Notes: generated by a model not told the origin, from the sequence alone. DNA of 12,574 nt from CAYHOI01 sp964358175 (GCA_964358175.1 CAYHOI010000053.1:1-12574), one strand, 5' to 3'; shown: positions 4,602-12,126, numbered from the stretch's first letter. Made by a program: numbers and translations.

Positions 4602-6695
4602 ATGAGAAAGAAAATTATTAGCAACGCATATACGGGAGAAGGAGCAGGCACCTTGCCTATTCTGAGCCGGAAATTCTTGTTGGTGGGGAATACGAAGTCA
4701 CTCTTACCTAATTCCGATGTGCAAGCAACCATGATATCTCAGATCAAAGGGTATCAATCAGATTCTGTGCAAGTAGCATGGGCCCCAGGGATCGTACAAA
4801 CGGCAGTTGTTGGCAAAGAGTTTCTGGGTTCAAATGCAATTGCAGTTGCTCAATCTGTTGGCGTAAATGGTGTTGGCGCATATACAGGCAGCATATCTAG
4901 CGAGGCCCTAAAGGAAACTAAAGTTGGGATGGTAATTATCAACCATAAAGAACAACAAAAAGCTGGTCAAAGAAGAGAGGACGTCGCTCTCAGAATCAAT
5001 GCGGCGTTAAAAGAAGGCATTAGGCCGCTTATCTGTGTTGGTCCCGATAAAGGCCAGGAAACTACCAGAGAAACGGTAATCGCCGATTTTGGGAGTGGTT
5101 TTGATGGTGTTGATATAAACTTGCTAAAAACAGTTGGGTTTGTCTTTGGATTCGAACCAGGTGACGCAATTGGAGAGAAGTCGGCAATTAATGTTAACAA
5201 TATTGAGAATGGGATTACTTTTCTAGCTGAATACAATAAAACAAAATATGATATTTCCCGCGAAGAATATCAGGTGCTTTATGGTGGTGGCGCCACCGCA
5301 GATTCAGCTCCGCAGCTTGAGCCTCTGTTCGCAAAGCAAGTGATCAATGGACTATTCATCGGTGGCGACAGTGTGAGTGGCAATTTCCTTGCCATAGCAG
5401 GGTTACTCGACCATATCGCGCAAACACATTTTCAGATTCCGAAAAGCACGCCACGTATTGAAGCGGGAGCAAGTAGGGTTTTGTTTAGTGTAGATAAGAA
5501 GGTTAAAGAACTTGATCGCCTACACCCCGCAATTATACCGCCAAGCCGTGAGGCAAACGTGGCATCACTGGCACATGGTGAAATTATTGACCAGGTACTA
5601 GGATGGCAAAACAGGGCGTCAGGACTTAACCCTGTATATCATTCCCACTACGGGAATAGAATAAGCACAAAAGGTGCGATGATGAATATTTGCGAAAATC
5701 TTGCTCGCCGAGGTGGACATTCGGCGCGATATGGTGATGAGAGTATCCGTGCGGGCAAGGATGGATATCTTTATATCAACACACCAGATAGACAGCAGCG
5801 TATCTTTTTTGATCCCAATGGAGGGACGGCTGACCTGATTATGCAACATGCCAGAGAACAAAACATTAAAGTCGACCTGATTATTAGCGGGGTTAGTGGT
5901 CATGCAGCAGGAGATATTGGAGATATTAAGAAATTGCTTTCAGCGGGGTTTGGGAAATATGCGATCCTCACAACAAATTCCACCGTTGCTGACATTACGT
6001 TGATTCCTGGCGTGAACCATGACTCGTTTGATCCAAAAAGACATTCGATAGTTTCATCATCATCATGTGGAACCAACGGGTTTGTTCTAGCGACTAAACC
6101 TTTTGAGTATATATTTGGGAAGGATAGCATACAGTCCGTTTCAGTCACGATGATGCATGGCATTACCAATACACAGCAACTAGGAAATGGGGGTGAATCT
6201 GCAAAAGATCGTCGAGCACTTGGCAATTTAGGATTTACAAAAACAGGATTATCCGATGCATTGGGGTTATTTTTTCCAGACGTAAAAGCAGGTGCAGCTG
6301 TTTCTTCTCGTGGTCCATGGGAAGATATTTCTCTTCTCACAAACACCCTGCAAATTGCAGTTAGAGAGGAAATGGTTCCATGGTTGGAGGATTTTACGAA
6401 ACTTACAGAGGCATTGAAGGCTATTTCAAAAGCAGAAATGATGAGTGGGCGACTGGTCACGACCACTGATGATCTGACTACAAAAATGTTAAGTGGTTCC
6501 CCCGTCATGAGTTTTTTAAGTCTTCGCCCTGGCTACTTGACTTCAAATAAGTGGGGAAGGCTAGAGGATGGGCGAACCCTATTCCAGGTTGTTTCACCCT
6601 CATACTATGGCAATGTTCCTGGATATTCAAAACAAGTTGAGTTGCTTGCAGAACATATAGCGAGGATGTCGCAGTTGCAAGAAGAAAAGGAGTAA
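4602..6695 (+). CDS. Triosephosphate isomerase / glyceraldehyde-3-phosphate dehydrogenase fusion
   Basis: A 697-residue two-domain protein. After a 20-residue extension, residues about 24-275 are a TPI barrel with the catalytic set present: Asn30 and Lys32 (GNTK), His115 and Glu117 (NHKE), Glu185 in FEPGDAIG, then YGGG at 227-230 and GGDS at 254-257. The C-terminal part is GAPDH-like: SSSSCGTN at 485-492 (Cys489 nucleophile), MMHGITNTQQ at 517-526 (His519), TGLSDALGLFFPD at 548-560, Arg570, and YYGNVPGYSKQVELLAEHI at 668-686, matching the NEWGYS region. The GxGxxGR coenzyme loop expected at the start of the GAPDH part was not found between 285 and 370. Predicted role: DHAP to GAP to 1,3-bisphosphoglycerate in one polypeptide. 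TPI-GAPDH fusions are known from stramenopile mitochondria; in a bacterium this is unusual. The AAAGGAGG ribosome binding site is strong. The TPI assignment is firm; activity of the GAPDH half is uncertain. Confidence 0.85.
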   Translation: MRKKIISNAYTGEGAGTLPILSRKFLLVGNTKSLLPNSDVQATMISQIKGYQSDSVQVAWAPGIVQTAVVGKEFLGSNAIAVAQSVGVNGVGAYTGSISSEALKETKVGMVIINHKEQQKAGQRREDVALRINAALKEGIRPLICVGPDKGQETTRETVIADFGSGFDGVDINLLKTVGFVFGFEPGDAIGEKSAINVNNIENGITFLAEYNKTKYDISREEYQVLYGGGATADSAPQLEPLFAKQVINGLFIGGDSVSGNFLAIAGLLDHIAQTHFQIPKSTPRIEAGASRVLFSVDKKVKELDRLHPAIIPPSREANVASLAHGEIIDQVLGWQNRASGLNPVYHSHYGNRISTKGAMMNICENLARRGGHSARYGDESIRAGKDGYLYINTPDRQQRIFFDPNGGTADLIMQHAREQNIKVDLIISGVSGHAAGDIGDIKKLLSAGFGKYAILTTNSTVADITLIPGVNHDSFDPKRHSIVSSSSCGTNGFVLATKPFEYIFGKDSIQSVSVTMMHGITNTQQLGNGGESAKDRRALGNLGFTKTGLSDALGLFFPDVKAGAAVSSRGPWEDISLLTNTLQIAVREEMVPWLEDFTKLTEALKAISKAEMMSGRLVTTTDDLTTKMLSGSPVMSFLSLRPGYLTSNKWGRLEDGRTLFQVVSPSYYGNVPGYSKQVELLAEHIARMSQLQEEKE

Positions 6696-6730
6696 AGAGT
6701 TACAAGGTATTAGCAAGTAAAGAGAGCATC

Positions 6731-6753
6731 TTGAACAATGATAATATGTTCAA
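6731..6753. other. 7-bp inverted repeat after the fusion gene
   Basis: TTGAACA (6731-6737) and TGTTCAA (6747-6753) are perfect inverted copies with a 9-nt A/T-only loop apart from one G. There is no T-run after it, so it is not a standard terminator. It may be an operator-like site or a weak 3' hairpin. Confidence 0.3.
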
Positions 6754-6874
6754 ACGTAAGGCCAGACTTCATCATCCTGGATTGGATGCTCCCGAGAGTG
6801 GAAAGGGCAGGGCATAACTCAACAGCCCGGTTTAGTTTACTGATGAGAAAAAAGACTTTTTAAGGAGGCTGAGT

Positions 6875-6916
6875 ATGTTACATAAAAGGAGTGTTTCACA
6901 ATCAATCAATTTTTGA
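6875..6916 (+). pseudogene. Start of a lost gene: strong ribosome site plus 13 codons
   Basis: TAAGGAGG at 6861-6868 lies 6 nt before an ATG at 6875 that opens only 13 codons (MLHKRSVSQSINF) and then stops. This ribosome site is as good as those of the aldolase and fusion genes, which is odd for so short a frame. The beginning faintly resembles the aldolase start, MLRKVVAQTI. It could be the stump of a deleted gene of the same module or a real micropeptide. Confidence 0.3.
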
Positions 6917-6954
6917 GAGAAGCGTGAATCGTTCCTGAATTTTCTTGCATCTCA

Positions 6955-6963
6955 TGTTATGAT
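6955..6963 (+). promoter_or_regulatory. Extended -10 promoter of the histidine kinase gene
   Basis: TGTTATGAT is a TGn extended -10 with TATGAT, one base from consensus. The region where a -35 would lie (about 6935-6940, CTGAAT) is poor, as is usual for extended -10 promoters. The kinase ATG is 9 nt after the box, which predicts a transcript starting about 2-3 nt before it. Confidence 0.45.
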
Positions 6964-6972
6964 TTTGGTCAG

Positions 6973-7971
6973 ATGTCTCTATTTCATCAGCTCTCGGTTA
7001 GACTGGTTATTCTCTTCTCGGCACTTTTGGCCATGAGTATTTTTGCTATGGGGGCTCTTGGCTTGAGGGGGTGGCCTTTTATAGTGGTGCTATGGGCACT
7101 GTCCGGTTTTATTTTCTGGAAAGTGTTGCAAAGGGTTTTATCCCCTCTAAAAAAGCTTCAGCATGCGATCAACTGTTTCAAGGAAAAATCACCTATGCCC
7201 AAATTGGAGATTGGTGGACTTGATGAACTGAGCCAACTGTCACGAGATTATTTGGAGATTATTCACGCTTGTGAGGATACGCTTGCACGGCAGCGAGTTC
7301 TGGAAACCATGCGCAGAGATTTTATCGCAAATGTTTCCCATGAATTGAAGACTCCGCTTACAACCATAGCAGGGTTCATAGAGACATTGGAGAGTGGAGC
7401 GTTGGAGGATGCCCAACATAATCGGCGCTTTTTGGGAATTATTAGTACGAATGTGAAAAGACTTACCTTGCTTGTTCAGGATATCCTCAATTTGGCTAAA
7501 ATTGAAAATGAGATTTCTCCTCGCGAAACCGTCAATCTCGTTGATTTGGTAAGAACCATGCTGCAGGAGCATTTCTCAGCCCATCTGACTCGCATCACAT
7601 TTTCTCCTTCTCAAAAACCGATCACGGTACTGGCAAACCTTCGCGAAATATATTCTGCCTGCTTAAATTATGTGGATAATGCGATAAAGTACGCGCCCTA
7701 TGGACCGATTGATATTTCGTTAACCAAAGATGCAGGATCGATTTATTACCGCGTAAAAGATGGGGGGCCTGGCATTTCACCAAACGAATTATCCCGTATT
7801 TTTGAGCGATTTTACCGTCCTGACAAAAATAGATCTCGTGAGACAGGAGGTACCGGCCTGGGGCTTTCCATTGTCAAGAATGTCGTCGAGAAGCACGGAG
7901 GGGCCGTCGGCGTGGAGAGTGTAGAGGGGCAGGGGACTTTGTTTTATTTTCGTCTTCCGTTACAATCGTGA
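6973..7971 (+). CDS. PhoR-like sensor histidine kinase
   Basis: A 332-residue inner-membrane histidine kinase. Two hydrophobic segments (about 9-29 and 34-50) are joined by only a few residues, so there is no periplasmic sensor domain; any sensing must be in the membrane, in the HAMP-like linker (about 50-105), or by a partner. The kinase core is complete: dimerisation/phosphoacceptor helix with SHELKTPL at 122-129 (His123), N-box YVDNAIKYAP at 233-242, G1 box DGGPGIS at 263-269, F-box IFERFYRP at 276-283, and G2 box GGTGLGLSIVK at 292-302. The order and H-box region resemble PhoR (phosphate sensing), but PhoR-type proteins usually have a PAS domain, absent here. No response regulator gene is adjacent, so its partner is unknown. 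No Shine-Dalgarno precedes the ATG; the promoter position suggests a nearly leaderless message. Confidence 0.88.
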   Translation: MSLFHQLSVRLVILFSALLAMSIFAMGALGLRGWPFIVVLWALSGFIFWKVLQRVLSPLKKLQHAINCFKEKSPMPKLEIGGLDELSQLSRDYLEIIHACEDTLARQRVLETMRRDFIANVSHELKTPLTTIAGFIETLESGALEDAQHNRRFLGIISTNVKRLTLLVQDILNLAKIENEISPRETVNLVDLVRTMLQEHFSAHLTRITFSPSQKPITVLANLREIYSACLNYVDNAIKYAPYGPIDISLTKDAGSIYYRVKDGGPGISPNELSRIFERFYRPDKNRSRETGGTGLGLSIVKNVVEKHGGAVGVESVEGQGTLFYFRLPLQS

Positions 7972-7975
7972 GTAC

Positions 7976-8020
7976 ACTCTACTGAAATTGTGTTTCGGGT
8001 TCGTGACGAGTCTGTAGAGT
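7976..8020. other. 7-bp inverted repeat between kinase and FliJ-like gene
   Basis: ACTCTAC (7976-7982) and GTAGAGT (8014-8020) are perfect inverted copies around a 31-nt loop. No T-run follows. It may be a weak attenuating hairpin or an operator, or chance. Confidence 0.2.
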
Positions 8021-8041
8021 CTCAAAAGGTAGGAGCACTTT

Positions 8042-8524
8042 ATGCCCCGTGTGAAGAAAAGTAAACGATTCCGATACAATTTAGCTTCGACTTTGAAGGT
8101 TCGTGAAATCCGAGAGACGCTTCAAAAAGAAGTGGTTACGAAAGCAAGACTTAAACTAAGGGAAGAGCAAGAAAAGCTTGAGACCATCAGGGTCAAACTA
8201 ACGGAAGAACATGACAAAATCTTGGAGATGTATTCTGCCGGAAAGCCGTTGGATATGGGTGAAATATTTCTTCGCAAACATCGCCTTGAGCTTCTCAAGG
8301 TAGAGGAGGATGAACAGGTTAAGGCCGTAGAGCAAGCGGAAGAGAATAAGAATAAAGAGGAAAAGAAACTTCTGAAGGCAATGCAGGATCGAAAGATTCT
8401 TGAGAAAGATCGAGAGAAGAAAAATAAACTTTGGCGAAAGTTGATGGACAAAGAAGAAACGAAGTTTCTGGATGAAATTTCTACCTCACGCTTTTTTAGA
8501 AGTGATCGAAAGGGGGTTGGCTAA
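8042..8524 (+). CDS. FliJ-like coiled-coil protein
   Basis: A 160-residue, highly charged protein that is almost entirely helical. It opens with FRYNLASTLKVREIRETLQKE (residues 11-31 region), like the N-terminal block of FliJ, and continues as two long coiled-coil helices separated near residue 70 (GKPLD). It ends with an LEKDREKKNKLWRKLMDKEE stretch followed by LDEISTSRF at 143-151, matching the family's C-terminal pattern of a charged helix, then (L/F)DE(I/L)AxxRF. FliJ (and YscO in injectisomes) forms the central stalk of the type III export ATPase. No other flagellar or export gene is in the window, so the role here is uncertain; a generic coiled-coil protein remains possible. TAGGAG 7 nt before the ATG supports the start. 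The next gene begins 2 nt after its stop. Confidence 0.5.
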   Translation: MPRVKKSKRFRYNLASTLKVREIRETLQKEVVTKARLKLREEQEKLETIRVKLTEEHDKILEMYSAGKPLDMGEIFLRKHRLELLKVEEDEQVKAVEQAEENKNKEEKKLLKAMQDRKILEKDREKKNKLWRKLMDKEETKFLDEISTSRFFRSDRKGVG

Positions 8525-8526
8525 AA

Positions 8527-9198
8527 ATGGTTCTGGATCAATTGGGTGTTTTTCAGACTCAACAGTTTAAAAATATTTCCAAGACATCGGAGGAGAAAAC
8601 GGATCAGTGGATCTATCAAGCTCAGATGGATAAGCTCTTTTCGAGCCATAATCATGTCTTAACCCGTATCCTCCAAAATGGGCTTAAAATTCCTCAAGAG
8701 CTGGTAGAGAAAGTCAAACGACAGGCAATAGGGTTAAAAAGGATCTATTTTGGTCTTGATAATTTTATCGTAGATCCTCATTTGATTCCCAAGGATCAAG
8801 GAGGATTTGTGATTCTAAAGACAGAAACCATGCCGATTATTTTGCCACAGGTTTTTTTCAAGGAAGACGTGTCTCAGGATTCTCTGCTGACGCGAAAAGT
8901 CGTCATCAATCTTATTGAAGAAAAAAAATGGTGGGAGCTGGATGCAGATACGGTTTTGTTCCCTGATTTCTTAAAAGCAGGACTTGTCTTTTTCTCTCCA
9001 AAGGCTCACGTAAAGAAAGAACCCATACGGATGGCTCAAGTGACGACGGATCCGTTCTTGCCAGAGCATGCCGTTATATTTTCGCTAAAGTGCAACTTCT
9101 TTACCTTGCTCCTCTTTTTCTTTCATCACCAGGAATATTTCCCCTCCATTCAAGCGGGACTGGCTACTTATTTAAAGTTTGTTAACACCTCCAAATGA
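8527..9198 (+). CDS. Unrecognised 223-residue protein in the division operon
   Basis: I do not recognise this protein. It is mixed alpha/beta by appearance, with a charged N-terminal half (residues 1-80), a middle region with IILPQVFF and KKWWELDADTVLFPDFL (about 106-112 and 133-150), and a hydrophobic stretch FFTLLLFFF near 192-200 that could be a buried helix or a short membrane segment. No signal peptide, nucleotide-binding loop or metal motif is visible. Its ATG follows the FliJ-like stop by 2 nt, with AAAGGGGG upstream as ribosome binding site, and its stop overlaps the rsmH start (ATGA). It is therefore expressed with both neighbours. Context would fit a partner of the FliJ-like protein or an envelope or division-linked function; neither is shown by sequence. 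Confidence 0.7.
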   Translation: MVLDQLGVFQTQQFKNISKTSEEKTDQWIYQAQMDKLFSSHNHVLTRILQNGLKIPQELVEKVKRQAIGLKRIYFGLDNFIVDPHLIPKDQGGFVILKTETMPIILPQVFFKEDVSQDSLLTRKVVINLIEEKKWWELDADTVLFPDFLKAGLVFFSPKAHVKKEPIRMAQVTTDPFLPEHAVIFSLKCNFFTLLLFFFHHQEYFPSIQAGLATYLKFVNTSK

Positions 9199-10097
9199 CT
9201 TTTCATGTTCCCATTATGTGTAAAGAGATCCTGGAATATCTTGCGCCACAAAGCGGCGATATTATTTTAGATGGGACGCTGGGTGGCGGCGGGCACACAC
9301 AAGCACTTCTGGCCTCTTGCCCTGACATCACCAGGGTTGTGGGAATGGATCGGGATGAAGAAGCGATTACCCATCTCAAAGCTCTATTGCCGACTGACAA
9401 GTTGACAACGATACGAGGTAACTTCTCTGACTTTTCTCAATTGCTTAAGGATCATCGGATTGTGGGGGTTAATAAAGTTATATTGGATTTGGGAATTTCT
9501 TCTCATCAAATAGATGTGGCTCAGAGAGGGTTCTCCTATCAGCATGAAGGCCCCCTGGATATGCGCATGGATACAAGTTCTTCATTAGACATGACGGCAG
9601 AAAAGATTCTGCAAGATTATTCAGAGAAGGCGTTGACTCGTGTCTTCAAAGAATACGGGGAGGAACCAGCATCAGCTGCAATTGCACGAGAAATTGTTCA
9701 ACGACGACAAAGCCATCCGCTTCAAACCACTCTACAGCTCGCAGAGCTCATCCGTTGGTTTATTCGAGGAGGGTATTCACGTAAAATGATGGCCGTAAAG
9801 CGCATTTTCCAGGCCATACGGATTGAAGTCAATGGCGAGCTAGTGACTTTGCGAAAGTCCCTTTTGGATTTAGCTGGATCACTACCGAGCCAAGGGAGAA
9901 TGGTGGTGCTCACCTTCCACTCCCTGGAGGATAGGATTGTTAAACAGACCTTTCAGGAACTTTCTTTAGCAGAGCCTTCTGTAGAAGAACAATCCATTGT
10001 AAAATTAACCAAAAAAGCGATTAGACCCTCTCGGGAGGAAATCCGAGTAAACAAACGATCAACAAGTGCCAAATTGAGAGCTATTTTACGACGATGA
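9195..10097 (+). CDS. rsmH: 16S rRNA (cytosine(1402)-N4)-methyltransferase RsmH (MraW)
   Basis: A 300-residue protein of usual length for the family. It transfers a methyl group from SAM to N4 of C1402 in the decoding site of 16S rRNA. Visible motifs: HVPIMCKEIL at 4-13; the SAM-binding loop DGTLGGGGHT at 26-35; an acidic residue binding the ribose in GMDRDE at 50-55; LDLGISSHQID followed by RGFSYQHEGPLDMRMD around 96-126; KRIFQAIRIEVNGEL around 202-216; LTFHSLEDRIVK around 239-250; and NKRSTSAKLRAILR at the C-terminus. The start is shared with the preceding stop (ATGA), with no independent ribosome site, so translation is probably coupled. It overlaps ftsL the same way at 10094-10097. This is the classical head of the division and cell wall cluster, but mraZ, which normally precedes it, is absent. 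Confidence 0.96.
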   Translation: MTFHVPIMCKEILEYLAPQSGDIILDGTLGGGGHTQALLASCPDITRVVGMDRDEEAITHLKALLPTDKLTTIRGNFSDFSQLLKDHRIVGVNKVILDLGISSHQIDVAQRGFSYQHEGPLDMRMDTSSSLDMTAEKILQDYSEKALTRVFKEYGEEPASAAIAREIVQRRQSHPLQTTLQLAELIRWFIRGGYSRKMMAVKRIFQAIRIEVNGELVTLRKSLLDLAGSLPSQGRMVVLTFHSLEDRIVKQTFQELSLAEPSVEEQSIVKLTKKAIRPSREEIRVNKRSTSAKLRAILRR

Positions 10098-10360
10098 ATG
10101 TGAAACGTTTTTATACCATTTCAGGGGTTACCATAGCGATCTTGATGCTTCTCGCTCTTCTTTCCCTCAGCAGAAATTACCGACTGGATGATATTCGCCA
10201 GACCCTACAAAAAGAGTATTCTGTTTTACTGAACGGCAATGACCAATTTCGAGTACACCTTTCTATGGAGAGTACGCTCAGTGAGGTCTATACAACTGCC
10301 ATCGAGAAGCTGGATATGGTCTTTCCCGAAAGGATTATTTATATTCATGCGCGGAATTAA
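10094..10360 (+). CDS. ftsL: Cell division protein FtsL-like
   Basis: A small bitopic protein of 88 residues: a short cytoplasmic tail (MNVKRFY), one membrane helix (about 8-26), then a periplasmic helix with a heptad-like pattern (about 30-75). Sequence conservation in FtsL is low; the call rests on topology, size and its place between rsmH and ftsI. FtsL forms a complex with FtsB and FtsQ that activates FtsW and FtsI at the septum. It overlaps rsmH by four bases and ftsI by 14. Confidence 0.8.
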   Translation: MNVKRFYTISGVTIAILMLLALLSLSRNYRLDDIRQTLQKEYSVLLNGNDQFRVHLSMESTLSEVYTTAIEKLDMVFPERIIYIHARN

Positions 10361-12122
10361 TGCGAAGCTTTGGATCGTTTTTTCTTTCATATTTATTGCT
10401 TTTGTGGTCGTCGATATTCGCCTTGGGTATTTGCAAATCATCAAGCATGACTTTTATAAAAAAAAATCGAGAGCGCAAATGCAGAGGATTGTGACGCTTA
10501 GCCCAGAGCGGGGTGAAATTTTGGATCGCAATGGTGTGGCACTGGCAACGTCGGTAAAGGCTTATTCAATTTATGCGGATCTTTTTGAGATGAAGGATCG
10601 GACGGAGGTCGCAAATTTGTTGGCGCAAAATCTTAGTTCGTACAATACCCGGATGTGGAATCGAATGACCCACTTTGTTTGGGTGAAACGAAAAGCATCG
10701 TTGGATGTGAAGGAGTCGCTGACGGTGAAGGGACTTCACTTTTTGCCTGATGTTCGACGGATGTATCCCTTTCGAGAAAGAGCCGGACAGATTCTTGGAT
10801 TTGTCAACGTGGACGATCAGGGGCTTAGTGGCCTGGAGTATTATTTCAATTATCATCTCAACGGAAAGCCCGGAACTCTGATTTTGGAAAGCGATGCACA
10901 AGGCAAAAGTATGTATAGTTATAACCAAAAGATAGTTCCTGCCAAAAACGGGAAAAAACTGCAACTCACGATTGATCATCATATCCAGTTTATGATGGAG
11001 AATCAGTTGCAAAAATCCGTGGACAGTCTTCAGGCTGAAGGAGGACTGGCAATTCTTATGGATATCCATTCGGGAGAAATTCTCGGGATGGCCAATTATC
11101 CTTTTTTTGATCCCAATCGATATTATGACTATAAAGACACGGCGATATTCAAAAATAATGCCATTCAAATGGCCTTTGAACCCGGCAGTGTCATGAAGCT
11201 CTTTACGATTGCTTCTGCAGTAGAGGAGCATCTTGTGAAGATGAACGATAAGATCTTTATCCCGGAAAAAATGATGTTGGGTGGTTGGTTGATTGAGGAA
11301 GCGCACGGGGGAGAATCCGGTGAGAAGAAAATAGAAGACATTTTGATTAAGTCCATCAATGTAGGAGCGGCAATGGTTGGGCTGAAGCTCGGAAGTGAGA
11401 AGCTATATCATTATTTGTCCCTCCTAGAGTTTGGGCGAAAAACAGGCATCGAGCTGGCGGGAGAAAGTTCAGGGATCGTGAATCCCTACAGTGCTTGGCG
11501 AGAAATTGATCTTTCTCGAATCTCATTCGGATATACGATTTCGGTAACCCCTCTTCAATTGCTTAAGGCGGTATCCGTTTTTGGAAATGAGGGGCAGATG
11601 GTGGAACCCTATATTGTGAAACATGATCGCCCAAGGCATCGTCGGCATAAGAAGGTCTATTCTCCCAGTACAGTCAGAGATGTGATGAAGGTGATGCGAA
11701 AAACGGTTGATGAGGGCACAGGCGAACTTACCAAGATCCCATACTTTACCGTGGGGGGGAAAACAGGGACTGCACGTCGATTTTCTCAGGAAGCTCATGG
11801 ATATGCGACTGGGGAGTATACCAACTCTTTCCTGGGCATATTTCCTTTGGAACATCCGAAGTTCGCAATGATCGTGGTGATCATGAATCCGCGAACAACG
11901 ATGTTTGCCTCACAAACGGCTGTACCCGCTTTCAAGGGGATTGCTGCTCAGGTGCTTCGGTACCTACGAATTCCCCCAGACAATATGCCTACTCAAAATA
12001 TAGGCCTAGATGCTTGGGTGTTGCCTGCTTTGCCTAAGCTGATCCTTCCCATCATTTCTGCCCCATCAGTCATTCCGACAGCTGCCCAAAGTGAAGAGTC
12101 GATTCCGACGCAGCAATTCTAA
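10347..12122 (+). CDS. ftsI: Septal peptidoglycan transpeptidase FtsI (PBP3 class)
   Basis: A 591-residue monofunctional class B penicillin-binding protein that cross-links septal peptidoglycan. N-terminal membrane helix at about 6-26, then the pedestal domain with RGEILDRNG near 53-61 and LSGLEYYFN near 167-175. The transpeptidase domain carries all three active-site motifs: SVMK in FEPGSVMKLFT (SxxK, nucleophile Ser), SIN in IKSINVGAA (SxN) and KTGT in GGKTGTARR. The frame is open further upstream to 10239, but residues before MRGINAKL overlap ftsL and do not resemble FtsI; ATG 10347 is preceded by GAAAGG and puts the membrane helix at the N-terminus. The last roughly 20 residues (PSVIPTAAQSEESIPTQQF) are not typical of the family, and the stop lies inside a sequence matching a MITE terminal repeat, so the original C-terminus may have been altered. 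Confidence 0.94.
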   Translation: MRGINAKLWIVFSFIFIAFVVVDIRLGYLQIIKHDFYKKKSRAQMQRIVTLSPERGEILDRNGVALATSVKAYSIYADLFEMKDRTEVANLLAQNLSSYNTRMWNRMTHFVWVKRKASLDVKESLTVKGLHFLPDVRRMYPFRERAGQILGFVNVDDQGLSGLEYYFNYHLNGKPGTLILESDAQGKSMYSYNQKIVPAKNGKKLQLTIDHHIQFMMENQLQKSVDSLQAEGGLAILMDIHSGEILGMANYPFFDPNRYYDYKDTAIFKNNAIQMAFEPGSVMKLFTIASAVEEHLVKMNDKIFIPEKMMLGGWLIEEAHGGESGEKKIEDILIKSINVGAAMVGLKLGSEKLYHYLSLLEFGRKTGIELAGESSGIVNPYSAWREIDLSRISFGYTISVTPLQLLKAVSVFGNEGQMVEPYIVKHDRPRHRRHKKVYSPSTVRDVMKVMRKTVDEGTGELTKIPYFTVGGKTGTARRFSQEAHGYATGEYTNSFLGIFPLEHPKFAMIVVIMNPRTTMFASQTAVPAFKGIAAQVLRYLRIPPDNMPTQNIGLDAWVLPALPKLILPIISAPSVIPTAAQSEESIPTQQF

Positions 12123-12125
12123 TTA
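12111..12125. repeat. Terminal inverted repeat like that of the MITE, at the end of ftsI
   Basis: CAGCAATTCTAATTA equals the first 15 bases of the MITE right terminal repeat read from its outer end, and differs from the left end at one base. It supplies the ftsI stop codon (TAA at 12120-12122). The matching opposite end was not found within the window. It could be the end of a larger element extending right, or a solo relic. Confidence 0.55.
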
Positions 12126-12126
12126 C

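Noticed and set aside
5900..6508. 202-codon minus-strand frame
   Set aside because: It lies wholly inside the GAPDH-coding part of the fusion gene on the opposite strand; the translation shows no family pattern and the forward gene is certain.
8122..8451. Serine-rich 109-codon minus-strand frame
   Set aside because: It is the antisense of the Lys/Glu-rich coiled coil, whose codons read as Ser/Phe/Leu on the other strand.
10239..10346. Upstream extension of ftsI
   Set aside because: These 36 codons overlap ftsL in another frame and encode nothing like an FtsI N-terminus; the ATG at 10347 places the membrane helix correctly.
10566..11306. 246-codon minus-strand frame
   Set aside because: It is antisense to the ftsI catalytic region, where the forward frame carries all active-site motifs.
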